The notes beneath the pieces were generated by a model. That model saw only the letters and a list, made by a program, of their open reading frames with translations. It was not told the DNA's origin and did not search any database. From Deltaproteobacteria bacterium (lineage in GTDB: Bacteria; Desulfobacterota; UBA8473), in contig JAUXFK010000008.1 in the NCBI GenBank assembly GCA_030623035.1, forward strand, positions 1 to 23,758: a DNA stretch of 23,758 nucleotides. Reading direction: 5' to 3'. This document shows positions 6,835 through 15,830 of the stretch, piece after piece (the first letter of the stretch is position 1; every line of letters starts with the position of its first letter). Made by a program: the position numbers and the translations under genes.

Positions 6835-8718
6835 ATGGCACAATATGAAACGGTTGAGGTAACTACCGATTTATTGATTATCGGTGGCGGCATGGCAGCC
6901 TGTGGAGCAGCTGTTGAGGCGGCATATTGGGCGAAGAAGAATGGACTTAAAGTCACAGTGATAGATAAGGCCGCAATGGATAGAAGTGGTGCTGTTGCAA
7001 TGGGTCTTTCAGCACTCAATATGTATGTTGGTATCAAGGACGGGGAAAATACCCCGGAGGACTATGTCCACTATGTAAGACAAGACCTTATGGGCATATC
7101 GAGAGAAGATCTGGTTTACGATATAGCCAGACATATAGACGGTACAGTCCATCTTTTAGAGAAATGGGGACTCCCCATATGGAAGGATGAAAATGGGGCC
7201 TACGTTCACGAAGGTAGATGGCAGCTTATGATCAACGGTGAATCCTACAAGGTAATTGTTGCAGAGGCTGCAAAAAATGCATTGGCCACTATGGGCGATG
7301 ATGCGGAGATATATGAGAGGGTATTTATAGTTGAACCTTTAATGGATGGTGACAGGGTTGCAGGCGCTGTCGGTTTCAGCGTACGGGAAGAGAAGTTTTA
7401 TGTATTCAAGGCCAAGGCAGTTATGCCCCTTATGGGCGGGGCCGTACACGTGTTCAAGCCCAGGTCGACGGGTGAGGGTCTTGGAAGGTCATGGTATCCT
7501 CCTTTTAATTCAGGTTCAAGCGCATACTTTACATTGAGGTCAGGTTGTGAGATGACATGTCAGGAAGTCCGGTTTATTCCGGTTCGGTTTAAGGATGCAT
7601 ACGGTCCTGTAGGAGCATGGTTCCTTCTCTTCAAATCGAGGGCAACAAATGCCCTTGGAGGGGAGTACATGGTAGACAGGAAAGAGGAACTCAACAACTG
7701 GAAGCCCTATGGTCTGGCAAAGCCTATCCCTGCTAATCTCAGAAACTACCTGGGTATGCTCGACGTAAACGAAGGGAAAGGCCCGTTATTCATGAGAACG
7801 GAAGAGGCTATGAAGAAGATAATCGAGTCGGTCCCTGAAGGAAAAGAAAGGAAGAAGAAGGTAAAAGAGGTTGAGGCCGAGGCCTGGGAGGACTTCTTAG
7901 ACATGACTATTTCCCAGGCTATCCTGTGGGCGGGAAGCAATATTGCTCCTGAAGAGAAACCATCGGAAATCGCTGCGTGTGAGCCTTACTTCATTGGTTC
8001 CCATTCCGGTGCTTCAGGTGCATGGCTCTCTGGTCCTGAGGATCTTTCTCCAAGTGATTATTTCTGGGGTTACAACAGAATGGCTACTGTTAAAGGTATC
8101 TTCTGCGCGGGAGATGCGTCAGGGGCATCATCTCATAAATTCTCAGATGGCTCCCATGTAGAAGGAAGAATCGCTGCCAAGGGTGCATTGGCATTTATCA
8201 TGGACAACAACACACAGCCGAATGTAGATATGGCACAGGTCGAAGAGCTGAAAAAGAAGATATTGAATCCGTTGGATCTCTATGAAGAGCATAAGGCCTT
8301 CTCTGACGGAGATGTCAACCCCAACTTCATCAAGCCTATGCAGTTCATGTTCAGGTTACAGAAGATTATGGACGAGTATGTAGGTGGTGTGTCAAGCTCG
8401 TTCACGACCAACAAGCCTTCTCTGGACAGGGCACTTGAATTGCTGGCCTTCTTGAAAGAGGATTCCGAGAAACTCGGCGCTGAGGACGTACATGAGCTCA
8501 TGAGATGCTGGGAGAACGTTCAGAGGATGTGGCAGGCAGAAGCACATGCCAGAACCATTCTTTTCCGTGAGGAGACAAGATGGCCTGGGTATTACTTCAG
8601 GGCAGATAATCCAAAGATGGATGAACAGAACTGGAAATGCTTTGTTAATTGTAGGTGGGATCCAGGTACAGGCGAATGGGAAATGATGAAAAAAGATATC
8701 ATTCCTTTGATAGACTGA
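6835..8718 (+). CDS. aprA: Adenylylsulfate reductase alpha subunit
   Basis: AprA is the FAD-containing catalytic subunit that reduces APS to sulfite and AMP. The 627-aa protein has an N-terminal dinucleotide-binding fingerprint (LLIIGGGMAACGAAVEAA, residues 13-30) and a fumarate-reductase-like fold. Family blocks include DRSGAVAMGLSALN, QEVRFIPVRFKD, CEPYFIGSHSGASGAW and SHKFSDGSHVEGR, the last close to the end of the FAD domain. It is nearly full family length. Together with the contiguous qmoABC and sat, it is interpreted as working in the reductive direction. The gene ends 11 bases before a G+C-rich hairpin, so the aprBA transcript probably ends there. AGGAGGTG precedes the ATG. Confidence 0.97.
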   Translation: MAQYETVEVTTDLLIIGGGMAACGAAVEAAYWAKKNGLKVTVIDKAAMDRSGAVAMGLSALNMYVGIKDGENTPEDYVHYVRQDLMGISREDLVYDIARHIDGTVHLLEKWGLPIWKDENGAYVHEGRWQLMINGESYKVIVAEAAKNALATMGDDAEIYERVFIVEPLMDGDRVAGAVGFSVREEKFYVFKAKAVMPLMGGAVHVFKPRSTGEGLGRSWYPPFNSGSSAYFTLRSGCEMTCQEVRFIPVRFKDAYGPVGAWFLLFKSRATNALGGEYMVDRKEELNNWKPYGLAKPIPANLRNYLGMLDVNEGKGPLFMRTEEAMKKIIESVPEGKERKKKVKEVEAEAWEDFLDMTISQAILWAGSNIAPEEKPSEIAACEPYFIGSHSGASGAWLSGPEDLSPSDYFWGYNRMATVKGIFCAGDASGASSHKFSDGSHVEGRIAAKGALAFIMDNNTQPNVDMAQVEELKKKILNPLDLYEEHKAFSDGDVNPNFIKPMQFMFRLQKIMDEYVGGVSSSFTTNKPSLDRALELLAFLKEDSEKLGAEDVHELMRCWENVQRMWQAEAHARTILFREETRWPGYYFRADNPKMDEQNWKCFVNCRWDPGTGEWEMMKKDIIPLID

Positions 8719-8728
8719 TAAAAACATA

Positions 8729-8760
8729 AGGGGCGGGTTTTAAACTCGCCCCTATTTTAA
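8729..8760 (+). terminator. Intrinsic terminator after aprBA
   Basis: AGGGGCG at 8729-8735 pairs with CGCCCCT at 8747-8753. The stem continues through a G-U pair and GTTT/AAAC towards a small loop, and ATTTTAA follows. The stem is strong but the T-tract short, so termination may be partial and let some transcription reach the next gene 26 bases downstream. Confidence 0.75.
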
Positions 8761-8778
8761 AGGTAGGCGGCCGGCATT

Positions 8779-9603
8779 GTGGATACGGAAGCATTGGGGA
8801 AATTTAAAGAGACGATATTAAGAGACTATCCAAAACTCTCACTGAGCCATACCTTTAGATTTTCATGTCATAAAGATATAGAATGTTTTAATCAGTGTTG
8901 CGCAGATGTAAATATATTCTTAACACCGTATGACATCCTGCGTATGAAGAGGAGATTGAATATATCCTCCAGTGAATTTTTGGTTAAATATACGGACTCT
9001 ATTACTATAGAGGATAAAGGACTTCCGCTTGTCGTATTAAAGATGAGGCAAGATGAGAAGAAGACATGTCCTTTTGTTATGAAAGACGGATGCTCCATAT
9101 ACGATGACAGGCCTTGGCCCTGTAGGATGTATCCAATAGGAATGGCTGCTCCTGACAGAGATTATGGGGGAAATCGGGAAGCGTTCTATTTTATTGTGGA
9201 CCAAGAGTTCCCCTGTCTTGGATTCAAAGAGAAGAAGGAATGTTCTATAAAAGAGTGGAAAGAGGATCAGGGAGCTAATATTTATGATATAGAAGGAGAA
9301 CCCTATAAAGATATAACCCTGCATCGGTTTTTTCTAAATGGAAATCGCTTAACCCCGGAAAAGAGCCGTATGTTTAATATGGTCTGTTATGATATTGACA
9401 GGTTTAGACGGTTTGTCTTTGAAAGCAGTTTTATCAATATGTTTGATATCGACAAGGAGACTATCGAAAATATAAAATCTGATGATAAGAATCTTCTTGA
9501 ATTTGGGTACAGGTGGCTCAGGTTTAGTTTATTTGGAGAAGACTCCCTTATGGTCAAGGAGAGGGTTCTAAATAAAAAGAGAGAAGAATTGGGTTTACAG
9601 TGA
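8779..9603 (+). CDS. YkgJ-family cysteine-cluster protein between apr and qmo
   Basis: The 274-aa cytoplasmic protein belongs to the YkgJ (putative Zn/Fe-chelating, CxCxC-type) family. The N-terminal third carries C30, C36, C40 and C41 in FSCHKDIECFNQCC, then C97 and C105 (CPFVMKDGC), C115 (RPWPCRMYP) and C146/C155. The RP.PCR.YP segment with the preceding cysteines is the family signature. The start is GTG with AGGTAGGCGG upstream; the next in-frame Met would remove the first cysteine cluster, which supports the GTG. It sits between two hairpins, between aprA and qmoA. A role in metal-centre maturation or sensing for Apr/Qmo is plausible but unproven. The C-terminal third (about 190-274) has no recognised motif. 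Confidence 0.8.
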   Translation: MDTEALGKFKETILRDYPKLSLSHTFRFSCHKDIECFNQCCADVNIFLTPYDILRMKRRLNISSSEFLVKYTDSITIEDKGLPLVVLKMRQDEKKTCPFVMKDGCSIYDDRPWPCRMYPIGMAAPDRDYGGNREAFYFIVDQEFPCLGFKEKKECSIKEWKEDQGANIYDIEGEPYKDITLHRFFLNGNRLTPEKSRMFNMVCYDIDRFRRFVFESSFINMFDIDKETIENIKSDDKNLLEFGYRWLRFSLFGEDSLMVKERVLNKKREELGLQ

Positions 9604-9605
9604 AT

Positions 9606-9635
9606 ATCCCACCATTCTGTCAATAAATGGGGGAT
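9606..9635 (+). terminator. Weak hairpin, possible terminator after the YkgJ-family gene
   Basis: ATCCC-a-CCATT (9606-9616) pairs with AATGGGGGAT (9626-9635), a ten-pair stem with one bulged base and a nine-base loop, starting 3 bases after the stop codon. What follows is GGTTTAATAT, not a real T-run, so termination is uncertain. Confidence 0.4.
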
Positions 9636-9704
9636 GGTTTAATATATAGATGTCGCTTCATTTGAGACACGATACATTTAAGTGATCAGAAACAAGGAGG
9701 GAAC

Positions 9705-10982
9705 ATGGCGGATACAAGAGATAGTATTTCTAATGGAAAGGCGATCCTTGTCATTGGAGGAGGGATTAGTGGAATTACAACAGCCATCGAAGCTGCTGAA
9801 ACGGGTTGTAAGGTTGTTCTTGTGGAAAAGGAGCCTTTTCTGGGTGGAAGGGTGACCAGGCTCAACAAGTACTATACAAAACTCTGTCCTCCGAGCTGTG
9901 GGCTGGAAATAAACTTTAGAAGGATCAAGAAAAACCCAAATATCGAATACTATACACTGGCAGAGGTAGAATCGGTTTCTGGGGAGGAAGGAAATTATGA
10001 CGTGGTCATCAAGGTGAACCCCAGGTATGTCAATGAGAACTGTACGGCTTGCGGCAAGTGTTCTGAGGTATGTACCACTGAAATCTCAGACGACTTTAAC
10101 CTGGGCATGAATAAGACCAAAGCAGCTTTCATTCCTTACAATATGGCATTTCCCTCGAGGTATGTAATTTCTCCTGAAATTATCGGAACGGATGAAGCAA
10201 AGAAGTGTTTGGATGCATGTAAATACAACGCTGTGGACCTGGATATGCAACCCGAGACCGTCAATGTGAATGTAGGTGGTATAGTTGTCACTACAGGTTG
10301 GCAACCCTATGATCCTGCAAAGATAGACAATCTGGGTTTCAAAGAATGTGAGAATGTTATCACAAATGTTATGATGGAACGATTGGCTTCCCCAAACGGG
10401 CCAACTGAAGGGAAGATATTAAGACCTTCTGATGGAAAGGAGGTAGAAAATATTATCTTTGCCCAATGTGCCGGTTCAAGGGATGAAAATCATCTGCCTT
10501 ATTGCTCTGGCGTATGTTGTCTGGCATCCCTGAAACAGGCCACGTATGTAAGGGAACAGTATCCTGATTCTAAAGCGACAATTTTTTACATAGATTTAAG
10601 GGCACTTGGAAGGTTTGAAGAATTTTTGACGCGAGTAGAAAGCGATGAGAATGTATCCCTCATTAAAGGAAAGGTGGCAAGGGTTAAAGAAGACCCCGCT
10701 ACTAAGGATCCTGTTGTGGAGGTAGAGGACACGTTATCAGGCAAGAAGATTAAGGCTCAGGCAGATCTCGTTGTGCTGGCGACGGGGATCGTTCCCAATA
10801 CACTGGGAGGGAGTATTCCCGTTGATATTACATGTGATGATTTTGGTTTTGTGGTTTCAGATCCGGCAAAAACGGGCGTGTATGCTGCCGGTTGTGCCAA
10901 GAGACCGACTGGTGTTGCACAGTCCGTTCAGGATGCGACAGGGGCAGCCCTAAAGGCCATTCAAAGTACTTTAAGGAGGTAA
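9705..10982 (+). CDS. qmoA: QmoA, HdrA-like flavoprotein of the Qmo complex
   Basis: QmoA is one of two HdrA-related subunits of the quinone-interacting membrane-bound oxidoreductase that delivers menaquinol electrons to APS reductase. The 425-aa protein has an FAD fingerprint (VIGGGISGITTAIEAA, about 16-31), the HdrA-type Cys61/Cys65 pair in KLCPPSCGLE, and one full [4Fe-4S] motif, C113-C116-C119-C123. A degenerate second half follows (CLDACKYNAVDL, C168 and C172). A second nucleotide-binding stretch is TGVYAAGC near residues 387-394. AAGGAGGG precedes the ATG. qmoB starts 3 bases after the stop, with its Shine-Dalgarno inside qmoA, so they form one operon. Confidence 0.95.
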   Translation: MADTRDSISNGKAILVIGGGISGITTAIEAAETGCKVVLVEKEPFLGGRVTRLNKYYTKLCPPSCGLEINFRRIKKNPNIEYYTLAEVESVSGEEGNYDVVIKVNPRYVNENCTACGKCSEVCTTEISDDFNLGMNKTKAAFIPYNMAFPSRYVISPEIIGTDEAKKCLDACKYNAVDLDMQPETVNVNVGGIVVTTGWQPYDPAKIDNLGFKECENVITNVMMERLASPNGPTEGKILRPSDGKEVENIIFAQCAGSRDENHLPYCSGVCCLASLKQATYVREQYPDSKATIFYIDLRALGRFEEFLTRVESDENVSLIKGKVARVKEDPATKDPVVEVEDTLSGKKIKAQADLVVLATGIVPNTLGGSIPVDITCDDFGFVVSDPAKTGVYAAGCAKRPTGVAQSVQDATGAALKAIQSTLRR

Positions 10983-10985
10983 CCT

Positions 10986-13217
10986 ATGGACAAGAAAATC
11001 GGGGTTTATATATGTAGTGGTTGTGATATCGGGGACTCCCTTGATATGGATGCTCTAGCCAATGTGGCTACTTCTGAATACAAGGTTCCAATATGCAAGA
11101 ATCACCCTATGCTGTGTGGTAAAGAGGGTTCCTCCATCATAAATAACGATATTCAGAAGGAAGGGGTGAATACTGTTGTTATCGCTGCATGTTCACCCAG
11201 AGAAAAGATGGAAATCTTCTCATACGATCCTACAGTTATTTCAATGGAGAGGGTAAATCTAAGGGAACATGTTGTCTGGTGCCATCCTCCAAATGATGAA
11301 GACACGCAGATGTTGGCAGAAGACTATATGAGGATGGGGCTTGTAAAGGCACAAAAGATGGAGCCTCTTGAGCCTTTCAGTGAAGAGATAAATAAGACCA
11401 TCCTGGTGGTAGGAGGCGGAATAACAGGAATGACATCGGCACTTGAGGCGGCAAAGGCAGGCTCTGATGTTATTCTCGTTGAAAAAGAACCTGAACTCGG
11501 TGGATGGATGGCAAAGCTCTGGAAGCAGTTTCCAAAAGACCCGCCTTATTTGGATCTTCAGGAAACAGGTATAGATTCAAAGATTATAGAGGTTAAGTCA
11601 AATACAAAGATTAATGTATATACAGGCGCAAAGATAGAAAAGACAGAGGGCGCCCCCGGCATGTTTGACATTACCATAAGCCAGAATGGAAATTCTGAGA
11701 AGGTGAAGGCAGGGGCAATCGTAGAGGCTACAGGATGGCAACCTTATGATGCTTCAAAACTAGACCATCTCGGTTTCGGTAAATATCCAAATGTTGTAAC
11801 AAATATAACGGTTGAGGAGATGGCTTCAAAGGGTAAGTTTACGAAACCGTCAGACGGAAAGGAGGCAAAGAGCATAGCATTTATCCAATGCGCCGGATCG
11901 AGGGACAGCGAGCATTTGCCTTATTGTTCATCTTATTGTTGTCTTACCTCGCTGAAACAGGCAAAATATATAAGAGAGCAGAATGGTGATGCAAAGGTTT
12001 ATATACTGTATAAAGATATAAGAACCCTGGCTCAAAACGAGATCTTCTATAAGAAGATACAGGAAGATGAAGGCATTTTTCTGACAAAGGGTGATGTTGT
12101 TGGTGTTACTGAGGATTCTGAAAAGAACATGGTCATAGATGTAGATAATACCCTTCTCGGAGAGAATATACAGATAAAGGCTGAGATGGTTGTGCTGGCA
12201 ACAGGTATGGTCCCGGCGGCCGGGATTGAGATGAAAGAGGTCGCCCCAGTAGAAACAGAGGCACCGCCTGACGAGAAAAAGGAAGAAGAGACACCGGCGG
12301 ATATTATCATACCATCGGATATCCTTAACCTGGATTACAGGCAAGGACCGGAGCTTCCCAGCTTGATGTACGGGTTTCCGGACTCTCATTATATATGTTT
12401 CCCATATGAGAGCAGGAGAACAGGGATATATGTTGCAGGATGCGGGAGACAGCCCATGGATAGCAGTGCCTGTACTGATGATGCGGCAGGAGCCGCACTC
12501 AAAGCAATACAATGTATTGAACTCACATCCCAGGGTAAGGCGTTACATCCAAGGGCAGGTGACATGAGTTATCCTGACCTGTACATGTCCAGGTGTACCC
12601 AATGCAAGAGGTGTACAGAAGAATGCCCATTTGGGGTGTATAATGAGGACGAAAAGGGCAATCCATTGCCCAACCCGACCAGGTGTCGAAGATGCGGTAT
12701 CTGTATGGGATCATGTCCTGAGAGGATCATATCCTTCAAGGATTATTCAGTCGATATAATAGGTTCGATGGTAAAGGCTGTTGAGGTACCGGATGAGGAT
12801 GAAGAAAAGCCAAGGGTAATCGCATTCCTCTGCGAGAATGATGCCTATCCTTCATTGGATATTGTGGGTAGAAAACGCCTTTCTTATAATCCGTATATAA
12901 GGGTTATACCTCTGAGGTGTCTGGGCAATGTCAACCTGGTCTGGATTGCTGATGCCCTTTCAAAAGGTATTGATGGCATCATTCTTATCGGATGCAAATA
13001 CGGAGATGATTATCAGTGTCATTATATCAAGGGAAGTGAGCTGGCAAACTACAGATTGGAAAAGATTAAGGAGACACTCGACAGGCTTGTCCTTGAGTCT
13101 GAAAGGGTACGGGTTCTCGAACTATCCATTGATGAGTATGATAAATTACCAGGGATCTTCGATGATTTTTTGGAGACAATAGAAGAGGTCGGCCCAAATC
13201 CGTATAAAGATTTTTAG
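10986..13217 (+). CDS. qmoB: QmoB, HdrA-MvhD fusion subunit of the Qmo complex
   Basis: The 743-aa protein combines an HdrA-like flavoprotein with a C-terminal MvhD/FlpD-like domain, the architecture defining QmoB. The N-terminus has CSGCDIGDSLD (C10, C13); the FAD fingerprint VVGGGITGMTSALEAA starts near residue 140. Two [4Fe-4S] motifs are C537-C540-C543-C547 and C567-C570-C573-C577. The MvhD part (about 610-743) carries GIDGIILIGCKYGDDYQCHY. A proline- and glutamate-rich stretch near residues 417-440 interrupts the flavoprotein part, probably as a surface loop. It is translationally close to qmoA and ends 101 bases before qmoC. Confidence 0.95.
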   Translation: MDKKIGVYICSGCDIGDSLDMDALANVATSEYKVPICKNHPMLCGKEGSSIINNDIQKEGVNTVVIAACSPREKMEIFSYDPTVISMERVNLREHVVWCHPPNDEDTQMLAEDYMRMGLVKAQKMEPLEPFSEEINKTILVVGGGITGMTSALEAAKAGSDVILVEKEPELGGWMAKLWKQFPKDPPYLDLQETGIDSKIIEVKSNTKINVYTGAKIEKTEGAPGMFDITISQNGNSEKVKAGAIVEATGWQPYDASKLDHLGFGKYPNVVTNITVEEMASKGKFTKPSDGKEAKSIAFIQCAGSRDSEHLPYCSSYCCLTSLKQAKYIREQNGDAKVYILYKDIRTLAQNEIFYKKIQEDEGIFLTKGDVVGVTEDSEKNMVIDVDNTLLGENIQIKAEMVVLATGMVPAAGIEMKEVAPVETEAPPDEKKEEETPADIIIPSDILNLDYRQGPELPSLMYGFPDSHYICFPYESRRTGIYVAGCGRQPMDSSACTDDAAGAALKAIQCIELTSQGKALHPRAGDMSYPDLYMSRCTQCKRCTEECPFGVYNEDEKGNPLPNPTRCRRCGICMGSCPERIISFKDYSVDIIGSMVKAVEVPDEDEEKPRVIAFLCENDAYPSLDIVGRKRLSYNPYIRVIPLRCLGNVNLVWIADALSKGIDGIILIGCKYGDDYQCHYIKGSELANYRLEKIKETLDRLVLESERVRVLELSIDEYDKLPGIFDDFLETIEEVGPNPYKDF

Positions 13218-13318
13218 GTATTATGAATTTTAACATAAACTGACATTTCAATCTATGGGATGAGCGGCAATTAGGGCATCGTTTTCTATGGATTGAAGAA
13301 TTTTGGAGGGGTTAAAAA

Positions 13319-14455
13319 ATGGCGGATAGACAGCTAATAGAACCTGATTTGGATTTTGTCAAAAAGGTAATTGGTTTTGGAGGGGAGACCCTGAAAAAGT
13401 GTTTCCAGTGTGCCACATGTTCTGTGGTATGCAATCTATCCCCTGACAATGAGCCTTTTCCGAGGAAGGAGATGATATGGGCACAGTGGGGTTTAAAAGA
13501 TAAGCTTTTAAAAGATCCCGACATATGGCTTTGTCATCAGTGCAACGACTGTTCTGTTTATTGTCCGAGGGGTGCAAAACCCGGAGATGTTTTGGCAGCG
13601 ATTAGAAACTACAGTTTCATGCATTTTTCCTTTCCGAGTTTTATGGGCAAATTACTGAGTGAGGGAAAGTATCTGCCCCTTTTGTTAGGATTCCCCATAG
13701 TTTTACTCCTTTTTCTTTTAGGGGTTACCGGCCATCTCAATATACCAGAGGGGGAGATTGTCTTTGAGAAGTTTGTCCCCCATTATATTGTTGACCCTGT
13801 CTTTATCCTGGTTTCCATATTTGTTGCCATATCTCTAGCAATAGGAGTTACCAGGTTTTGGAAAGGCATGAGCGAAGGAGTATTCCCCAGTGCATCAAAA
13901 GGCCTTTCTATCGGAGACTTTGTTAAGTCTCATGTGATTCCAACCCTTGTTGATATCGTTAAACATTCAAAATTCATGGATTGTGATAGAAACAGATTCA
14001 GATACCTTGCTCACCTGCTCATATTTTATAGTTTCGCAGCACTGGCCGTGGTAACCGGGGTAGTGTTTTTTGGCATATATTTCCTTGGTTTGGAGCACAT
14101 GCTCCCCCTTGCTCAATGGAATCCGGTAAAGCTTTTGGCAAATTTGGGCGCCATTGCTCTCATTACAGGCTGCACAATCGTGATTTCCAATAGACTCAAG
14201 GAAGATGAAGCTAAAAGCAAAAGTACATACCTGGATTGGGTATTCATCATAATCGTCTATTTGGTAGCTATATCAGGATTACTTACTGAAATAGTGAGAT
14301 TGGTTAACATTCCTGTTTTAGCTTATTCGATTTATTTCATTCATCTTGTTTTGGTGTTTTATCTGATAGCCTACCTGCCGTTTTCCAAGTTTGCCCACAT
14401 GATCTATCGAACAGTTGCCCTGGTCTATGCCAGTTATTCTGGACGGGAGAAGTGA
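13319..14455 (+). CDS. qmoC: QmoC, HdrC-HdrE-like membrane subunit of the Qmo complex
   Basis: QmoC fuses a ferredoxin-like HdrC part to a cytochrome b (HdrE/NarI-like) membrane part and is the quinone-facing subunit. The 378-aa protein has [4Fe-4S] sites C28-C31-C34-C38 and C72-C75-C78-C82. About five to six hydrophobic segments run from about residue 117 to the end. Candidate heme-ligand histidines include AHLLIFYS, YFIHLVLVFY and SKFAHMIYR. The C-terminal YLPFSKFAHM closely parallels the DsrM tail YLPFSKLMHM, as expected for NarI relatives. TTGGAGGGG precedes the ATG. The 101-base gap after qmoB has no terminator that I can see, so qmoABC is likely one transcript. Confidence 0.95.
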   Translation: MADRQLIEPDLDFVKKVIGFGGETLKKCFQCATCSVVCNLSPDNEPFPRKEMIWAQWGLKDKLLKDPDIWLCHQCNDCSVYCPRGAKPGDVLAAIRNYSFMHFSFPSFMGKLLSEGKYLPLLLGFPIVLLLFLLGVTGHLNIPEGEIVFEKFVPHYIVDPVFILVSIFVAISLAIGVTRFWKGMSEGVFPSASKGLSIGDFVKSHVIPTLVDIVKHSKFMDCDRNRFRYLAHLLIFYSFAALAVVTGVVFFGIYFLGLEHMLPLAQWNPVKLLANLGAIALITGCTIVISNRLKEDEAKSKSTYLDWVFIIIVYLVAISGLLTEIVRLVNIPVLAYSIYFIHLVLVFYLIAYLPFSKFAHMIYRTVALVYASYSGREK

Positions 14456-14573
14456 GTTATCTTAAAGTTTAGAAGGAATAACTGAATAAATAGAAATTTA
14501 AATGGAAGGATTTTTTTAGAAACTAAATTCAAAAAAGGATGCGAATAAGAACAGATAGAAAAGGAGGAACACG

Positions 14574-15764
14574 ATGATAAAACCACATGGTTCAGACACA
14601 CTCAACCCGTTGTACGTAGCAGATGATGCCAAGCGTGCAGAACTTGCTAAAGAAGCAGAAGGTCTACCTTCGATAGTTGTATGCTCGCAGGCAGCCGCAA
14701 ACGCAGTGATGCTTGCATCCGGCTATTTTAATCCCCTCAAGGGATACATGAGCCTTAATGAAGCGATCAAGGTAGCCGATAAGATGGAGACGAACGATGG
14801 TCTCTTCTGGCCTGTACCGATCGTGAATGTAGTACAGGATGCGAGTGTCATTAAAGGTGCAAAGCGTATTGCGCTGCGAGATCCAAATGTTGATGGCAAT
14901 CCGATTCTTGCCATTCAGGATGTCGAGGCCATTGAGGATGCTACGGATGATCAGATGAAGCAAATCGCAGAGAAAGTATACGGCACCCTGGATGAGAAAC
15001 ACCCTGGCGTTGCTGCTTGGATGAGCGCAGGCAAGACATTTATCTCAGGTCCGATTCAGGTGCTGAGCCACTCATACTTTTTAACGGACTTTCCGGAGAC
15101 TTTCCGTACAGCTATGGAGATACGCGAAATGATCCAGAAGAACGGATGGAACAAAGCAGTCGCTTTTCAGACCCGAAACCCCATGCATAGGGCACACGAA
15201 GAACTGGTGAAGATGGCAATGAAAGCGGAGAATGCAGATGGCGCTGTGATCCACATGCTGCTTGGCAAACTGAAAAAGGGCGATATCCCCGCAGATGTAC
15301 GTGATGCTGCCATCCGAAAGATGGTTGAACTCTACTTCGAGCCCAATACAGCGGAGATTACGGGCTATGGCTTCGATATGCTATATGCAGGCCCGCGTGA
15401 GGCTCTGCTGCATGCCATATTCCGCCAGAACATGGGTACTACTACCTTAATTACCGGTCGTGACCATGCGGGTGTCGGCGATTACTACGGTCCGTTTGAT
15501 GCCCAGACCATTTTCGATGAAATACCAAAAGATGCATTAAAGATCAATATTTACCGTGGTGATCACACCGTCTGGTGTAATAAATGTCAGGACATCGTCA
15601 TGATTCGTGATTGTCCGCATTCCAAGGAGGATTACCTGATGCTGTCAGGAACCAGGGTCCGCGAGATGCTTTCCAATGGAGAGGCTCCGCCGTCAGAGTT
15701 TTCCCGCCCCGAAGTGGCAAAAATCTTGATGGATTATTACCAGAGCGAGGCTTCAAAGGCGTAA
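14574..15764 (+). CDS. sat: Sulfate adenylyltransferase (ATP sulfurylase)
   Basis: Sat activates sulfate with ATP to APS and pyrophosphate, the substrate step for AprBA. The 396-aa homo-oligomeric type shows the nucleotide-binding block QTRNPMHRAH (Q199 to H208, the HxxH pair being H205/H208) and GRDHAGVGDYYG from residue 295. A zinc-site-like CNKCQDIVMIRDCPH segment lies near the C-terminus, with SGTRVREML after it. There is no APS-kinase extension, consistent with dissimilatory use. AAGGAGG lies before the ATG, and the 118-base gap after qmoC shows no terminator. A strong terminator follows the gene, so it is the last cistron of the sulfate-reduction block. Confidence 0.97.
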   Translation: MIKPHGSDTLNPLYVADDAKRAELAKEAEGLPSIVVCSQAAANAVMLASGYFNPLKGYMSLNEAIKVADKMETNDGLFWPVPIVNVVQDASVIKGAKRIALRDPNVDGNPILAIQDVEAIEDATDDQMKQIAEKVYGTLDEKHPGVAAWMSAGKTFISGPIQVLSHSYFLTDFPETFRTAMEIREMIQKNGWNKAVAFQTRNPMHRAHEELVKMAMKAENADGAVIHMLLGKLKKGDIPADVRDAAIRKMVELYFEPNTAEITGYGFDMLYAGPREALLHAIFRQNMGTTTLITGRDHAGVGDYYGPFDAQTIFDEIPKDALKINIYRGDHTVWCNKCQDIVMIRDCPHSKEDYLMLSGTRVREMLSNGEAPPSEFSRPEVAKILMDYYQSEASKA

Positions 15765-15788
15765 ATTATCATTGCCTAAAAAAGTATA

Positions 15789-15830
15789 ACGCCCGGAGAG
15801 TTCTTACCAAGAATTATCCGGGCGTTTTTT
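15789..15830 (+). terminator. Strong intrinsic terminator after sat
   Basis: ACGCCCGGA (15789-15797) pairs perfectly with TCCGGGCGT (15817-15825). Inside, TTCTT and AAGAA form a second short stem, and a six-T run ends the element. This is the clearest terminator in the window and separates the sulfate-reduction block from the downstream locus. Confidence 0.93.

Noticed and set aside
11928..12512. Long minus-strand open frame (194 codons) opposite qmoB
   Set aside because: It lies entirely within qmoB, and its translation is Cys/Tyr/Ile-rich low-quality sequence with no motif. It is a shadow of the real gene.
13247..13297. TTCAATC...GATTGAA inverted repeat in the qmoB-qmoC gap
   Set aside because: The arms are only seven bases with a 37-base loop and no T-tract; this is expected by chance.
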